Of a stretch of 64,000 bases of DNA, positions 24,312 through 32,511 are shown piece by piece (position 1 is the first letter of the stretch; each line of letters begins with the position of its first letter). A model generated the notes under the pieces. That model did no database searches and was not told the DNA's origin. It worked only from the letters and a program-made list of their open reading frames with translations. A program made the position numbers and the translations under genes. This DNA is from Kangiella spongicola. Lineage in GTDB: Bacteria; Pseudomonadota; Gammaproteobacteria; Enterobacterales; Kangiellaceae. The stretch covers positions 124,001-188,000 of the forward strand of contig NZ_QICH01000003.1 of assembly GCF_003194565.2 (NCBI RefSeq), read 5' to 3'.

Positions 24312-24782
24312 ATGTTAAAAGTATCGATTATGAAGAAATTTATCTGCCATAGTTGGTTTGCTGGAGGGGTAAAGGAATTCGATACCGAGACTGGTAAGGT
24401 ATCTGATGCACCAGACATGGAGTGGGGTAAAACTGGTTTTGGCTCAGTTTGGAAACAGAACGGTAAGTGGTTTGCCTTCCACAAAGATGAGCGGTCATTA
24501 ATACTACAGCACAAAAAGAATGTATGGAGGTTAGAACCAAATACAACTGTTTCCTTGCAGGGCTTAGTGATTAGATCATTTGTGATCAAAGAAAATGGCA
24601 AAATAGTATTTAAAATCAGGTATAGGCCCAAGGGACTACTGATGAGCGTAATTGATCCGACATATGATGCTTTGGATATGGAGTCTGATGATTTCTTTCT
24701 GTATATGAAAAATATGTGGGAAGCGTGGGCCTGTAAGCCATTTTCAGAGTTTAAAAAGGAGTTTACAGGTGAGCACTTTTAA
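24312..24782 (+). CDS. Unrecognised 156-residue protein
   Basis: 156 residues from ATG 24312; an ATG at 24330 would remove six residues. No signal peptide or membrane segment. Rich in Trp, Phe and Lys (FICHSWFAGGVKEFDTETG near the start; FGSVWKQNGKWFAFHKDE around 45-62). I do not recognise a family. It begins right after copy 2 of the tRNA-linked element, and its TAA stop is the first part of an attC-like stem-loop, as in integron cassettes. A passenger or cassette gene is the best description. Confidence 0.6.
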   Translation: MLKVSIMKKFICHSWFAGGVKEFDTETGKVSDAPDMEWGKTGFGSVWKQNGKWFAFHKDERSLILQHKKNVWRLEPNTTVSLQGLVIRSFVIKENGKIVFKIRYRPKGLLMSVIDPTYDALDMESDDFFLYMKNMWEAWACKPFSEFKKEFTGEHF

Positions 24783-24847
24783 CAAGGCCAAGCAACATCA
24801 ACTACTTCGTGGTTTGGACAGCCTTGTAGTTGTTGGCGGTGCTATGT
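24780..24847 (+). other. Possible degenerate integron attC-like site
   Basis: Begins TAACAAGGCC at the stop codon of the preceding gene, contains ACAAGGC ... GCCTTGT (24782-24788 and 24820-24826) and GCCAA / TTGGC plus CAACTAC / GTAGTTG pairings around a TTCGTGGTTTGGACAG centre, and ends GGCGGTGCTATG. Layout and position recall chromosomal-integron attC sites, but the right-hand GTT core is not intact (GCTATG instead of GTTATG/GTTAGG) and no integrase is in the window. Confidence 0.3.
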
Positions 24848-24878
24848 GTTCAGTTTAATCAAGAATAATTGATGTATT

Positions 24879-25106
24879 ATGAATGAATTTAAAATCACAA
24901 CGAAGCAGGGATACCTGGCAATGATTGCATTTCTTGAAAACTATTATTCATTAACAAATGCAGATGAAATTGGAGCTTTACTTGGCGGTTTATCATTACT
25001 GCCCGACGGTAGCAGTGCAGATCCAGCAGCAATAAGTGACTGGGATGATGCAGTACAAAAAGTATTATCGGGCAAAGTAAATGCGCAGCTCGAACTCAAC
25101 AAATAA
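24879..25106 (+). CDS. Unrecognised 75-residue acidic protein
   Basis: 75 residues, soluble, acidic: FKITTKQGYLAMIAFLENYY, then DEIGALLGGLSLLPDGSSADPAAISDW (split near residue 38) and DDAVQKVL. The combination of a short helical start, LLxxLxLLxDG and ADPAxxxDW resembles small proteins I have seen next to polymorphic toxins as immunity or companion proteins, but I cannot name a family. It lies 96 bases after the preceding gene, beyond the attC-like site, and has its own terminator. No clear ribosome site before ATG 24879. Confidence 0.6.
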   Translation: MNEFKITTKQGYLAMIAFLENYYSLTNADEIGALLGGLSLLPDGSSADPAAISDWDDAVQKVLSGKVNAQLELNK

Positions 25107-25120
25107 TATAGCTAGCGTAG

Positions 25121-25150
25121 CCTCGAAGAAGTGAAACGCCTTCGAGGTTT
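25121..25150 (+). terminator. Terminator after the 75-residue gene
   Basis: CCTCGAAG (25121-25128) pairs with CTTCGAGG (25140-25147), followed by TTTT. Confidence 0.7.
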
Positions 25151-25180
25151 TACATTAACAACTTGCTATTCCACTCGATT

Positions 25181-25236
25181 ACGACCAAAGGAAGTTCCCT
25201 TGAGCGCTTTCGCTTATCAAGGTTACTGTCACTTAT
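25181..25236. repeat. Fragment related to the tRNA-linked element, opposite orientation
   Basis: ACGACCAAAGGAAGTTCCC (25181-25199) is the reverse complement, with one extra base, of GGGACTTCCTTTGGTCGT at 19101-19118 in copy 1. It continues into TTGAGCGCTTTCGC and GGTTACTGTCACTTATGAGC; copy 1 also has TATGAGC just beyond its match and GTCAC in its inserts. It lies in the 192-base gap before the membrane-protein gene at 25299. Confidence 0.5.
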
Positions 25237-25298
25237 GAGCTTTAATTAAACTGTAGGCTATATATGTTTATTAAATTAACAGAGAAATTATTATAGTT

Positions 25299-25844
25299 AT
25301 GGAGAGACCAAAGTCATTAGAACACTCAAATATACTTTGGTATATTTTTCCTCCAATGCTTTTAATTCCTCTTATAATTATTCCCCCAGATTTTACAACA
25401 TCTGTTTTGTGGCTAATTGGTGGATTTTTAGCACTTGTTTCTGCAATAAAGATATTAATATCGTTGGTGCAGAAATATCTTTATAGAAAGTCACTAGGGA
25501 AGAGGTTTATTCGTCAAATATTAACCATTGGCATCTTTTTAATAGCTATTTTGTCGTTAAACGTTTCCATATCAAATGCTCGAAGTGAGGCACATTCAGA
25601 AGCCAAAGAAATCTTCGCACAATACAATGGGAGCTATCCGAGTACGTTGAAGAGCTGGGAAACAAGTATTGTAGGAAAGGTTGGGTCTAAAAAGTATGTT
25701 GGTTGGCCTGCAAAATTCTATTTAAGATACCAGTCCATAGATAATGGAAGCGACTTTACTTTGAGCCTACACATTAATATTGATTCTACGTATGTTTTTT
25801 ATCCAAAAAATGGTGTGGTGTCAGAAGTCCATCATTGCTGTTAA
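25299..25844 (+). CDS. Unrecognised membrane protein with three helices
   Basis: 181 residues. Hydrophobic helices at about 12-28, 33-55 and 68-90, followed by a soluble part of about 90 residues rich in aromatic and polar residues (QYNGSYPSTLKSWETSIVG, VGWPAKFYLRYQSIDNG) and ending HHCC. No family recognised. The region from 24.3 to 25.9 kb is AT-rich and holds only unknown small genes between non-coding repeats, in contrast to the housekeeping genes around it, suggesting acquired DNA. Confidence 0.6.
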   Translation: MERPKSLEHSNILWYIFPPMLLIPLIIIPPDFTTSVLWLIGGFLALVSAIKILISLVQKYLYRKSLGKRFIRQILTIGIFLIAILSLNVSISNARSEAHSEAKEIFAQYNGSYPSTLKSWETSIVGKVGSKKYVGWPAKFYLRYQSIDNGSDFTLSLHINIDSTYVFYPKNGVVSEVHHCC

Positions 25845-25959
25845 AGAAGCTTAAGGTGTTTCTACGGTCGGAAACTGCGTGTTACTACACCCCCAATTAG
25901 CCCTTTCTGAATATATATTGTATCATCCAACCATAAGCTATAACTGAGAATCATTTACA

Positions 25960-26511
25960 ATGATAAATTCTATTATTAACCGTGTTTCGTGTGGTCGCTT
26001 GGAGGCGCCAGCTCCGTCGAGAAACCATTTGGAGTTAATGTTGAAAGCGGCTCTTAGAGCCCCTGATCACAAGGGGTTAAAACCTTGGCAATATATTGTT
26101 TTTGAGGGCGAGGAGGCGTTAGATCGCTTCGGTAGCTATATGCTGCAGGCTGCTTTGAAAGATGATCCTGATTTGGACGTGGAGAAGCAGGAAAAGCTTA
26201 AGAAGAAGCCTCATAGGGCGCCTATGGTGGTCGTGGCGGTGGCTAAAGCGAAGAATCATCCGAAGGTGCCACACGTGGAAGAAATCTTGTCAGCGGGCGC
26301 TGGCGTGCAAAACCTTATTCTAGGTGCTTTCGATTTAGGCTATGGCGCTTATTGGCGCACAGGAAGCTTGGCATTTAATGATTATATGAAAGAGCCACTA
26401 GGTTTAGACTTCGAAGATACCATTGTTGGCTTTATTTACCTTGGCACGCCATCGACAGAGCTTAAAGCGAAGCCTATTCCTGAGGTTGAGGACTTTGTGA
26501 GGTGGGGCTAA
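25960..26511 (+). CDS. Nitroreductase family protein (YdjA-like)
   Basis: 183 residues, the short YdjA-type FMN oxidoreductase. Visible motifs: NRVSCGRLEAPAPSRNHLE (7-25), ALRAPDHKGLKPWQYIV for FMN binding (about 31-47), AGAGVQNLILGAFDLGYGAYWRTG (split around residue 120) and GFIYLGTP. It would reduce nitro compounds or related substrates with NAD(P)H as a dimer. It overlaps the convergent gene by 38 bases. Confidence 0.9.
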   Translation: MINSIINRVSCGRLEAPAPSRNHLELMLKAALRAPDHKGLKPWQYIVFEGEEALDRFGSYMLQAALKDDPDLDVEKQEKLKKKPHRAPMVVVAVAKAKNHPKVPHVEEILSAGAGVQNLILGAFDLGYGAYWRTGSLAFNDYMKEPLGLDFEDTIVGFIYLGTPSTELKAKPIPEVEDFVRWG

Positions 26512-27652
26512 CACCATTAACCAACATCCTTTGTATCTGTTCTACGATTTCTTGAATCACTTCTTTATCAAAGCTTTTTATCCGCGGGGCATGAATATGC
26601 CCCGTGGGTACTGTTGTGCCTAGTTTATTGCCTAGTAATACGGTGCGGTAGGAGATTTCATTCGATAGGTAACCGCCACCGCCGCCCTCGACTGCGATAG
26701 CGCCTTCTAGCTCTTGTAGACTATCGGGATTAAAGGTTTTATCTAGCGTGGTCACTTGGCGACGGTCGTTAATCTTATACTTACCCTTGGTTTGCATCAT
26801 GGCTTCATAGGGTAGGGTGTATTCGACAAACTCAGGGCCTTGGAGTGGCTTATTTCCTAGCTTTGGTATGACTGGGTTTGTACGAGAGCCACCTGAGTGC
26901 ATATTGTTGTTTCCTGGGGCTGAGGCTGAGCGTCTGCGCCCTGGAAAGTGCTCTAGATCGAAGTGTTCGCGTCCCATGCTTATGGTGGCTAGCATGTCGA
27001 TAGAGTTGTTTTTAAGGAATGGTTCTGTAACTTTTTCGACGATGCCGTCATCGAAGTCTTGGTATTTTACGGGAAACATGGCAGCTTGGATTTCGATGGT
27101 CTTGCCATCTTTTTCGATAATTTTATTATCTAGCCATAAAGCAGCTACGCCAGATGGGTTGCTTTGCTTAATGTTGCGATCAAGCAAAAACGGATCGAAG
27201 CCGGTAATTAGGATTTTAATATCAGAGTCTGCTTTGAAATTAATGTCGGAATAACCACGCGAAGCTTGGTCGATTATCGCTACCAATTGGTTGATTTGGT
27301 CGCGACTGAAAGACTGACCACTTTTGCCTAAGTGCACAGCTTTAGACATTTTAAGGCGTGCCCAATAAAGCGGACGATCGTCAAAGCTTGATGGGGTTTG
27401 CTGTAAGTCTTTAGTGGCTGTTGTCCATAAGGCTTGGGAGTGCTTTTGTGTGATTTTTTTAGCTGCTTCGAAACTGTCCGCGTTGCGGTAATCGGTTATG
27501 AAACTATTCACAGTACTGTCGTAGCGATTCACGATTTCGGGGATTACGTCATCGGCTTTATACAGTCTGATTTCCTCTACTGTGATGTCGATAGAGGCGA
27601 TTGAGACGTGGCTAGTGAATAGTATGGTAAGTGCTACAAACAGTGTCCGCAT
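26474..27652 (-). CDS. Secreted C15 (pyroglutamyl-peptidase-like) protein with Cys replaced by Ser
   Basis: 392 residues with a signal peptide (about 1-19) and an N-terminal extension of about 125 residues before the C15-like domain (146-360). C15 landmarks: ITGFDPF (149-155) with NPSG (165-168), FPVKYQDF, SMGREHFDLEHF with the expected Glu234, and GHIHAP with the expected His354. The nucleophile position, usually within a YVCN-type motif, is Ser330 in GGYLSNE. The ordinary family is a compact cytosolic enzyme of about 210-220 residues removing N-terminal pyroglutamate; this one is exported and enlarged. Catalysis by Ser, or a non-catalytic binding role, is open. RBS TAGGAAT lies before the ATG. 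Confidence 0.75.
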   Translation of the reverse strand: MRTLFVALTILFTSHVSIASIDITVEEIRLYKADDVIPEIVNRYDSTVNSFITDYRNADSFEAAKKITQKHSQALWTTATKDLQQTPSSFDDRPLYWARLKMSKAVHLGKSGQSFSRDQINQLVAIIDQASRGYSDINFKADSDIKILITGFDPFLLDRNIKQSNPSGVAALWLDNKIIEKDGKTIEIQAAMFPVKYQDFDDGIVEKVTEPFLKNNSIDMLATISMGREHFDLEHFPGRRRSASAPGNNNMHSGGSRTNPVIPKLGNKPLQGPEFVEYTLPYEAMMQTKGKYKINDRRQVTTLDKTFNPDSLQELEGAIAVEGGGGGYLSNEISYRTVLLGNKLGTTVPTGHIHAPRIKSFDKEVIQEIVEQIQRMLVNGVSPTSQSPQPQE

Positions 27653-27690
27653 GGCTAATTCCTACTAAAATTTATAGATAGCTTTTGGGG

Positions 27691-27909
27691 TTAAAAACCT
27701 TTCCAGAGCTTAGATTCTTTTTCTTCGTAATCTGGATTGTCGCGCTTTGCGTTAATTTCTTCATACTTCTTACGCTCAGCTTGACGAGCAGGGGAGTCAG
27801 GGTTAATGGTTTCATCCAACTCTTCTAGGAAGTTAGTGATCTCGCTTTTGTAGCCAGACTTAGTCACTTTCTGTTTTTTATTGTCGTTATCTTTACTGTC
27901 TTTACTCAT
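27691..27909 (-). CDS. Small charged protein of unknown function
   Basis: 72 residues from the ATG at 27909 with GAGG seven bases upstream; an upstream ATG at 27969 would put the ribosome site inside the gene and overlap the asnS terminator. Very rich in Lys, Asp and Glu (SKDSKDNDNKKQKV at the start), then a short amphipathic segment ITNFLEELDETI and a PARQAERKKYEEI helix, ending LWKGF. No family recognised. It lies between the C15-like gene and asnS, same strand. Confidence 0.6.
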   Translation of the reverse strand: MSKDSKDNDNKKQKVTKSGYKSEITNFLEELDETINPDSPARQAERKKYEEINAKRDNPDYEEKESKLWKGF

Positions 27910-27955
27910 GCCATGATCCTCACAGTGTATTGCTGAGTTGACTATATCAGCATAT

Positions 27956-27983
27956 AAAAAAGGCTGCAAAAATTGCAGCCTTT
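27956..27983 (-). terminator. Intrinsic terminator of asnS
   Basis: GGCTGCA/TGCAGCC stem with loop AAAAT, A run on the plus strand giving a minus-strand T run; 23 bases after the asnS stop. Confidence 0.92.
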
Positions 27984-28006
27984 AATTGTTCAGTCTAAGT
28001 TTTTGA

Positions 28007-29404
28007 CTAAAACTTCACGTTGTTCGGTACACGTGGGAACGGTATGACGTCGCGGATGTTGGATACGCCTGTGACGTATGATACACAGCGGTCGAAGCCT
28101 AGGCCGAAACCTGCGTGTGGCACTGTACCGTAACGACGTAAGTCGCGGTACCACCAGTAGTGTTCAGCCGGTAAGCCCATCTCGGCGATACGTTTATCAA
28201 GCACGTCTAGACGCTCTTCACGTTGTGCGCCACCAATGATTTCACCAATGCCTGGTGCTAGAACATCCATTGCAGCAACGGTTTTCTCGTCGTCGTTAAG
28301 GCGCATGTAGAAGGCTTTGATGTCTTTCGGGTAGTTCATGACAACTGTCGGGCGACCAACGTGCTCTTCGGCGATATAACGCTCATGCTCAGACTGTAAG
28401 TCGATTCCCCACTCAACTGGGTATTCAAACTTCTTGTCAGACTTTTTCAGTATCTCGATAACGTCTGTGTAGTCCATGCGCTCGAACTTGTTGTCGATGA
28501 CATTGCGTAGACGGTTGATACATTCGCTATCGACCCGTTGTTGGAAAAATTCCATGTCATCTTGACGCTCGTTCAATACCGCTTCGAAAACGTAGCGCAT
28601 CATGTCTTCAGCTAAGTCTGCGTTGTCATTTAAGTCGGCAAACGCGATTTCTGGTTCAACCATCCAGAACTCCGCTAAGTGGCGGCTGGTGTGCGAGTTT
28701 TCCGCACGGAATGTCGGGCCAAAGGTATAAACCTTAGACATGGCCATGGCGTAAGCTTCGACGTTTAGCTGACCAGAAACCGTTAAGAAAGACTCAGAGC
28801 CAAAGAAATCTTTGCTGTAATCAATGTTACCTTTGTCATCTTTCGGCAGGTTCATCATGTCTAGCGTGCTTACGCGGAACATCTCGCCAGCACCTTCAGC
28901 GTCAGAGGCTGTGATGATTGGCGTATGGATCCAGTTAAAGCCATGCTCATGGAAATAGCGGTGAATAGCCTGCGCGATAGAGTTACGAACACGGGTTACG
29001 GCGCCAGTAATGTTGGTGCGAGGGCGTAAGTGTGCGTTGTCGCGTAAAAACTCCATGCTGTGGCGCTTTGGCTGCATTGGGTATGTGTCCGGATCGTCAA
29101 CCCAACCCATAACTTCTACCGAAGTGGCTTGGATTTCATAGTCCTGGCCTTTACCTTGAGATTCGACCAAAGTACCTGTGACTTTTACAGCGCAACCGGC
29201 GGTAAGCTTAACCACTTCAGAATTGTAATTCTCTAGATTATTGTCGGCTACGGCTTGGATTGGATTAAAACAGCTGCCATCGTGTACATTTAGGAATGAC
29301 AATCCAGCTTTCGAGTCACGGCGATTGCGAACCCACCCTTGGACGGTGACTTCTTCACCAATGCCTGGTTTACCCGCTAGGGCATCGACAATAGTTACTA
29401 ACAT
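28007..29404 (-). CDS. asnS: Asparaginyl-tRNA synthetase
   Basis: 465 residues, normal length. N-terminal OB fold ([19 protein letters not shown], 18-36) for tRNA anticodon binding, class II catalytic core with motif 2 [21 protein letters not shown] (split here around residue 240) and motif 3 [13 protein letters not shown] near the C-terminus. Charges tRNA-Asn with asparagine in the cytoplasm. Ribosome site GGAG before the ATG. Single gene with own terminator. Confidence 0.97.
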   Translation of the reverse strand: MLVTIVDALAGKPGIGEEVTVQGWVRNRRDSKAGLSFLNVHDGSCFNPIQAVADNNLENYNSEVVKLTAGCAVKVTGTLVESQGKGQDYEIQATSVEVMGWVDDPDTYPMQPKRHSMEFLRDNAHLRPRTNITGAVTRVRNSIAQAIHRYFHEHGFNWIHTPIITASDAEGAGEMFRVSTLDMMNLPKDDKGNIDYSKDFFGSESFLTVSGQLNVEAYAMAMSKVYTFGPTFRAENSHTSRHLAEFWMVEPEIAFADLNDNADLAEDMMRYVFEAVLNERQDDMEFFQQRVDSECINRLRNVIDNKFERMDYTDVIEILKKSDKKFEYPVEWGIDLQSEHERYIAEEHVGRPTVVMNYPKDIKAFYMRLNDDEKTVAAMDVLAPGIGEIIGGAQREERLDVLDKRIAEMGLPAEHYWWYRDLRRYGTVPHAGFGLGFDRCVSYVTGVSNIRDVIPFPRVPNNVKF

Positions 29405-29490
29405 AGTGTTAAGCTCCGTTTCGGCTTATTGAATTATGATGTTTATGTTTAATAAGTATAAAATCACTTACAAAAAGATGAGGTATTGTA

Positions 29491-29688
29491 TTAGAACTTT
29501 AATTTACCTTCCATTTTTAGTCGAAAATTGACGGCTTTTTTTTCATTATCACTAAAACTATGCCAATTTAGGACTTCATCGAAAGTTCGGCCGCAACCGC
29601 GACAGACTTCGTCACCCAACACAGTGCTACAGGTACCGATACAAGGGGACGCGGTTGGGCTACGTTTACCTTTGCTAGAAATTGACAC
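29491..29688 (-). CDS. DUF1289 domain protein
   Basis: 65 residues from a GTG at 29688 with AGGAG nine bases upstream. The Cys pattern SPCIGTCSTV ... EVCRGCGRTFDEV with W42 defines DUF1289; four Cys (16, 20, 29, 32) could bind a metal. Function is unknown. It stands alone, 86 bases upstream of asnS on the same strand. Confidence 0.9.
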   Translation of the reverse strand: MSISSKGKRSPTASPCIGTCSTVLGDEVCRGCGRTFDEVLNWHSFSDNEKKAVNFRLKMEGKLKF

Positions 29689-29891
29689 GCTTACTTTCTC
29701 CTGAAACTTGAAGGGTTTTATACCTTGCTTATGTTACCGCGTGTAACACTGCATGGCTAGTGGTAAAAGCTGAGAATTACCACAATATATTGTTATATGA
29801 TTAAGACATAAGCCCTAACAAAAATACTCTTGTCAAGCCCTTGGCTGTAAGCTATTGTGCTCGCTATATCCATTTATACGTCTAAACCGTT

Positions 29892-30401
29892 ATGTTTGAG
29901 CTCGACCCGAATCAAGTTGCGGAATATCGCAAGAATAAACCTGAATATTATCGTCAGTTAGCACTCCAGTTGGGCGCACTGCTTGGCGAAGATCGCAATG
30001 TAGTAACTAATATGGCGCAAACCTCAGCTTTTATCTTCCAGATGATCCCAGATCTGAACTGGGCGGGTTTTTATGTGACGAATCCAGAGAAGGCTGAACA
30101 TTTAATCTTAGGGCCTTATCAGGGCAAGGTGGCATGTGTACACATTCCTTTCGGACGTGGAGTTTGCGGAACTGCCGCAGAAACTCAGCAAACACAGCTG
30201 GTTGAAGATGTTAATGCCTTTGAAGGTCACATCGCTTGTGATGCTGCTTCGTTGAGCGAGGTGGTGGTGCCATTGCTGGTTAACGAGGAAGTGAAAGGGG
30301 TGTTGGATATTGATAGTCCTATCAGTAACCGCTTTGATGAAGAAGATGCACAAGGTTTCGAGTCCTTGGCGCGAGTATTTCTTGAAAAAAGTGACTTGTA
30401 A
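29892..30401 (+). CDS. msrC: Free methionine-(R)-sulfoxide reductase, GAF domain
   Basis: 169 residues, a single GAF domain of the fRMsr type. Cys82 (KVACVHIPFGRG), Cys92 (GVCGTAA) and Cys116 (HIACDAAS) match the three redox cysteines known in E. coli fRMsr; DLNWAGFY and VLDIDSP are further family marks. Reduces free Met-R-sulfoxide in the cytoplasm using thioredoxin. No strong ribosome site is visible before ATG 29892. It shares a bidirectional terminator with the convergent TPR gene. Confidence 0.92.
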   Translation: MFELDPNQVAEYRKNKPEYYRQLALQLGALLGEDRNVVTNMAQTSAFIFQMIPDLNWAGFYVTNPEKAEHLILGPYQGKVACVHIPFGRGVCGTAAETQQTQLVEDVNAFEGHIACDAASLSEVVVPLLVNEEVKGVLDIDSPISNRFDEEDAQGFESLARVFLEKSDL

Positions 30402-30425
30402 TCTTTGCTAATTTCGCCGGATATT

Positions 30426-30453
30426 AAAAAGACGACTAGGAGTCGTCTTTTTT
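30426..30453. terminator. Bidirectional terminator between msrC and the TPR gene
   Basis: GACGACT, loop AGG, AGTCGTC with five A before and six T after. Its left half contains the final codons of the minus-strand TPR gene (stop at 30436-30438). Confidence 0.88.
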
Positions 30454-32511
30454 AGTGGTTTTTTTATCGGATGATTTCTTACTCTTAGCCTTAGCGCCTT
30501 TATCAGCTTTATCCGCATCCATCTCGGCTCGCTCTTTTTCTGAATCAGAATCTTCGCTGTCAGTAGCGATTTCTCGCTTATCCTGATGCTTCTCGAGTAG
30601 GGCTTTCGCCTTTTCGTTGTCCTTATCGAGGCCAAGAATCTTATCGGCTTCGCTTAAACATTCCGCAAATCGGCGTTGCTCACACAAAATCTTTGCTTTT
30701 AGCTCTCGTGCAGCGATATAGGAACTATCACGATCGAGCAAGTCTTTGAGTACCGTTAAGCTTTGTTGCTTATTGCCCAAATCTGACTCAAGCTTGGCTA
30801 GAGCGTAAATGGAGTGAATGTTCTTCTCGTCGAGCTCAAAGGCTTCTGTGTACGCCGCTCTCGCTAAGTCGTTTTCACCGATGGCATGATGTGCCTGCGC
30901 TTTTAACTCAAGTGCTTCAATATCCTTAGGGTGGTTTTTCAATAAGCTATTGATGATCTTGATACTTTCTTTATAGCGCTCAAACTTAAAGTTTTCGTGC
31001 GCGTAGATAAACGCAACGCGACGGCTTTCAGGGTAAATGTTAAAAGCATGTTTAAGACTATTAAAGCCAGGAAGTTCTTGCCCATTGTGCAGTTGTAGCT
31101 GACCGTTGATGAGATGTGCTTCTGCGCTATTAGGTAGCTTTTCAGCGAGTGTGGCTGCAATTTGCTGAGCTTCCTCGTATTGCTCAAGCAGCAAAAGGGC
31201 GCGTGCATATTCGAGCTGACTCGGCCAACCGACGATTGAATCTTCGAACAAGTCTTTATTAAACGCTTTTATATATTGCTCATCTTTACTAATTACGGCT
31301 AGTTTTAAACGTAAATAGTGGTACAAGTTTTTGTTGTCAAAGCGCTTTTCCTTGTCTATCGCTTTCACGACTTCTGCTGCTTTGTTGTAGTCTTGATCAC
31401 TAAGTGCAATGATTAAATTTAGCAGAAGCTCTTGATCATCACTCGGTTGTTTGGCCGAGCTCGCTGTCTTTTTTGCTTTATCAAGATTACCGGCGGCGAG
31501 GTAATTAATGCTTTGCATTAAAATAGTGTCGACAATACCACTCGAACGCTTACGGGCTTCAGCATAGCCATCTTCCGCTTCAGCAAAAAGTAGCTGCGAA
31601 AACAAATAGTTAGCGCGCTTTAGGGCCGGCGTATAGCGGTTTGGTGCTAAAGATGATGCTTTGCGATAGGTTTCCAGAACTTCTTTTTGTGAAAACTTTG
31701 GAAGTTTCTGTTGTGCTTCGGCTAGGTGTAGCCAACTGGTACTGTTAGTTGGCTGATACTCAATGGCTTTTTTAAAGCGTTTGGCGGCTTTGTCATACTC
31801 GCCAAGCTCGAAATAGGCTTTACCTAAGTTACGGTAAGACTTCGCCTTGCGACGACCACTGGTGGTGTTCACTGCATATTTAAAAGCTTTTACGGCTTTT
31901 TCATATTGCTTCGCATCATGCAGCAATAGGCCATAATTAATAGCGCTTGCTTGATGGTGAGGGAAGCGCTCTAACTGTCCTTGGTAGGCGCGTATAGCGC
32001 GATCAATCTCGTTATCCTTGCTTAGCGCTAGGGCATAGTAAAAACCTGGACGCTCCTTATGGCGCATTGCTCGAGGTAATTTACCAATTAGTGTGTGTGC
32101 TTTTTTGTATTCACCATTAGAAAATAGCTGTACAGCAGCCCTAAATAGAATTTCGTTTTTGTCCGCTTCACTAAAGCCTTTTAGGGGCTCGAGACGATGA
32201 ATACGCCACAATACTTTCTTCGAGAAGTCGTAATCTGACAAAGCGAGTACTGTATCTTTGATAACTTCATTAGTGATTTCACCATTAGGTTGACCTTCTG
32301 GCACTGACTTCGGAATATCAAATTCGTCGTCATCGCTACCCGAATCGACGCTTTCACTCGGACTATCGTCAACATCGATTTGTATTAAGGTACCATCATT
32401 GATTACTTCTCTTTGAGCGTGCTCAACAATTAGCAAAATTACTGTTAAAACTAGAGCAATCGCACACAAAGCAGGTGCCGACAGCCCTTTATTATATTTT
32501 GGTGTTGTCAC
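30436..32511 (-). CDS. Membrane-anchored TPR protein
   Basis: 691 residues from a GTG at 32511-32509 with GGAG seven bases upstream. A single N-terminal membrane helix (LSAPALCAIALVLTVILLIV, about 9-28), an acidic linker, then many TPR-type helix pairs from about residue 80 to 640 (ALSKDNEIDRAIRAYQGQL; YRNLGKAYFELGEYDKAAKRF split near residue 230; LHLAEAQQKL; KAQAHHAIGENDLARAAY), and a Lys/Asp-rich tail. It probably scaffolds an inner-membrane assembly. It overlaps the upstream fusion gene by 20 bases, so the two are co-translated and likely functional partners. Confidence 0.85.
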   Translation of the reverse strand: MTTPKYNKGLSAPALCAIALVLTVILLIVEHAQREVINDGTLIQIDVDDSPSESVDSGSDDDEFDIPKSVPEGQPNGEITNEVIKDTVLALSDYDFSKKVLWRIHRLEPLKGFSEADKNEILFRAAVQLFSNGEYKKAHTLIGKLPRAMRHKERPGFYYALALSKDNEIDRAIRAYQGQLERFPHHQASAINYGLLLHDAKQYEKAVKAFKYAVNTTSGRRKAKSYRNLGKAYFELGEYDKAAKRFKKAIEYQPTNSTSWLHLAEAQQKLPKFSQKEVLETYRKASSLAPNRYTPALKRANYLFSQLLFAEAEDGYAEARKRSSGIVDTILMQSINYLAAGNLDKAKKTASSAKQPSDDQELLLNLIIALSDQDYNKAAEVVKAIDKEKRFDNKNLYHYLRLKLAVISKDEQYIKAFNKDLFEDSIVGWPSQLEYARALLLLEQYEEAQQIAATLAEKLPNSAEAHLINGQLQLHNGQELPGFNSLKHAFNIYPESRRVAFIYAHENFKFERYKESIKIINSLLKNHPKDIEALELKAQAHHAIGENDLARAAYTEAFELDEKNIHSIYALAKLESDLGNKQQSLTVLKDLLDRDSSYIAARELKAKILCEQRRFAECLSEADKILGLDKDNEKAKALLEKHQDKREIATDSEDSDSEKERAEMDADKADKGAKAKSKKSSDKKTTKKDDS

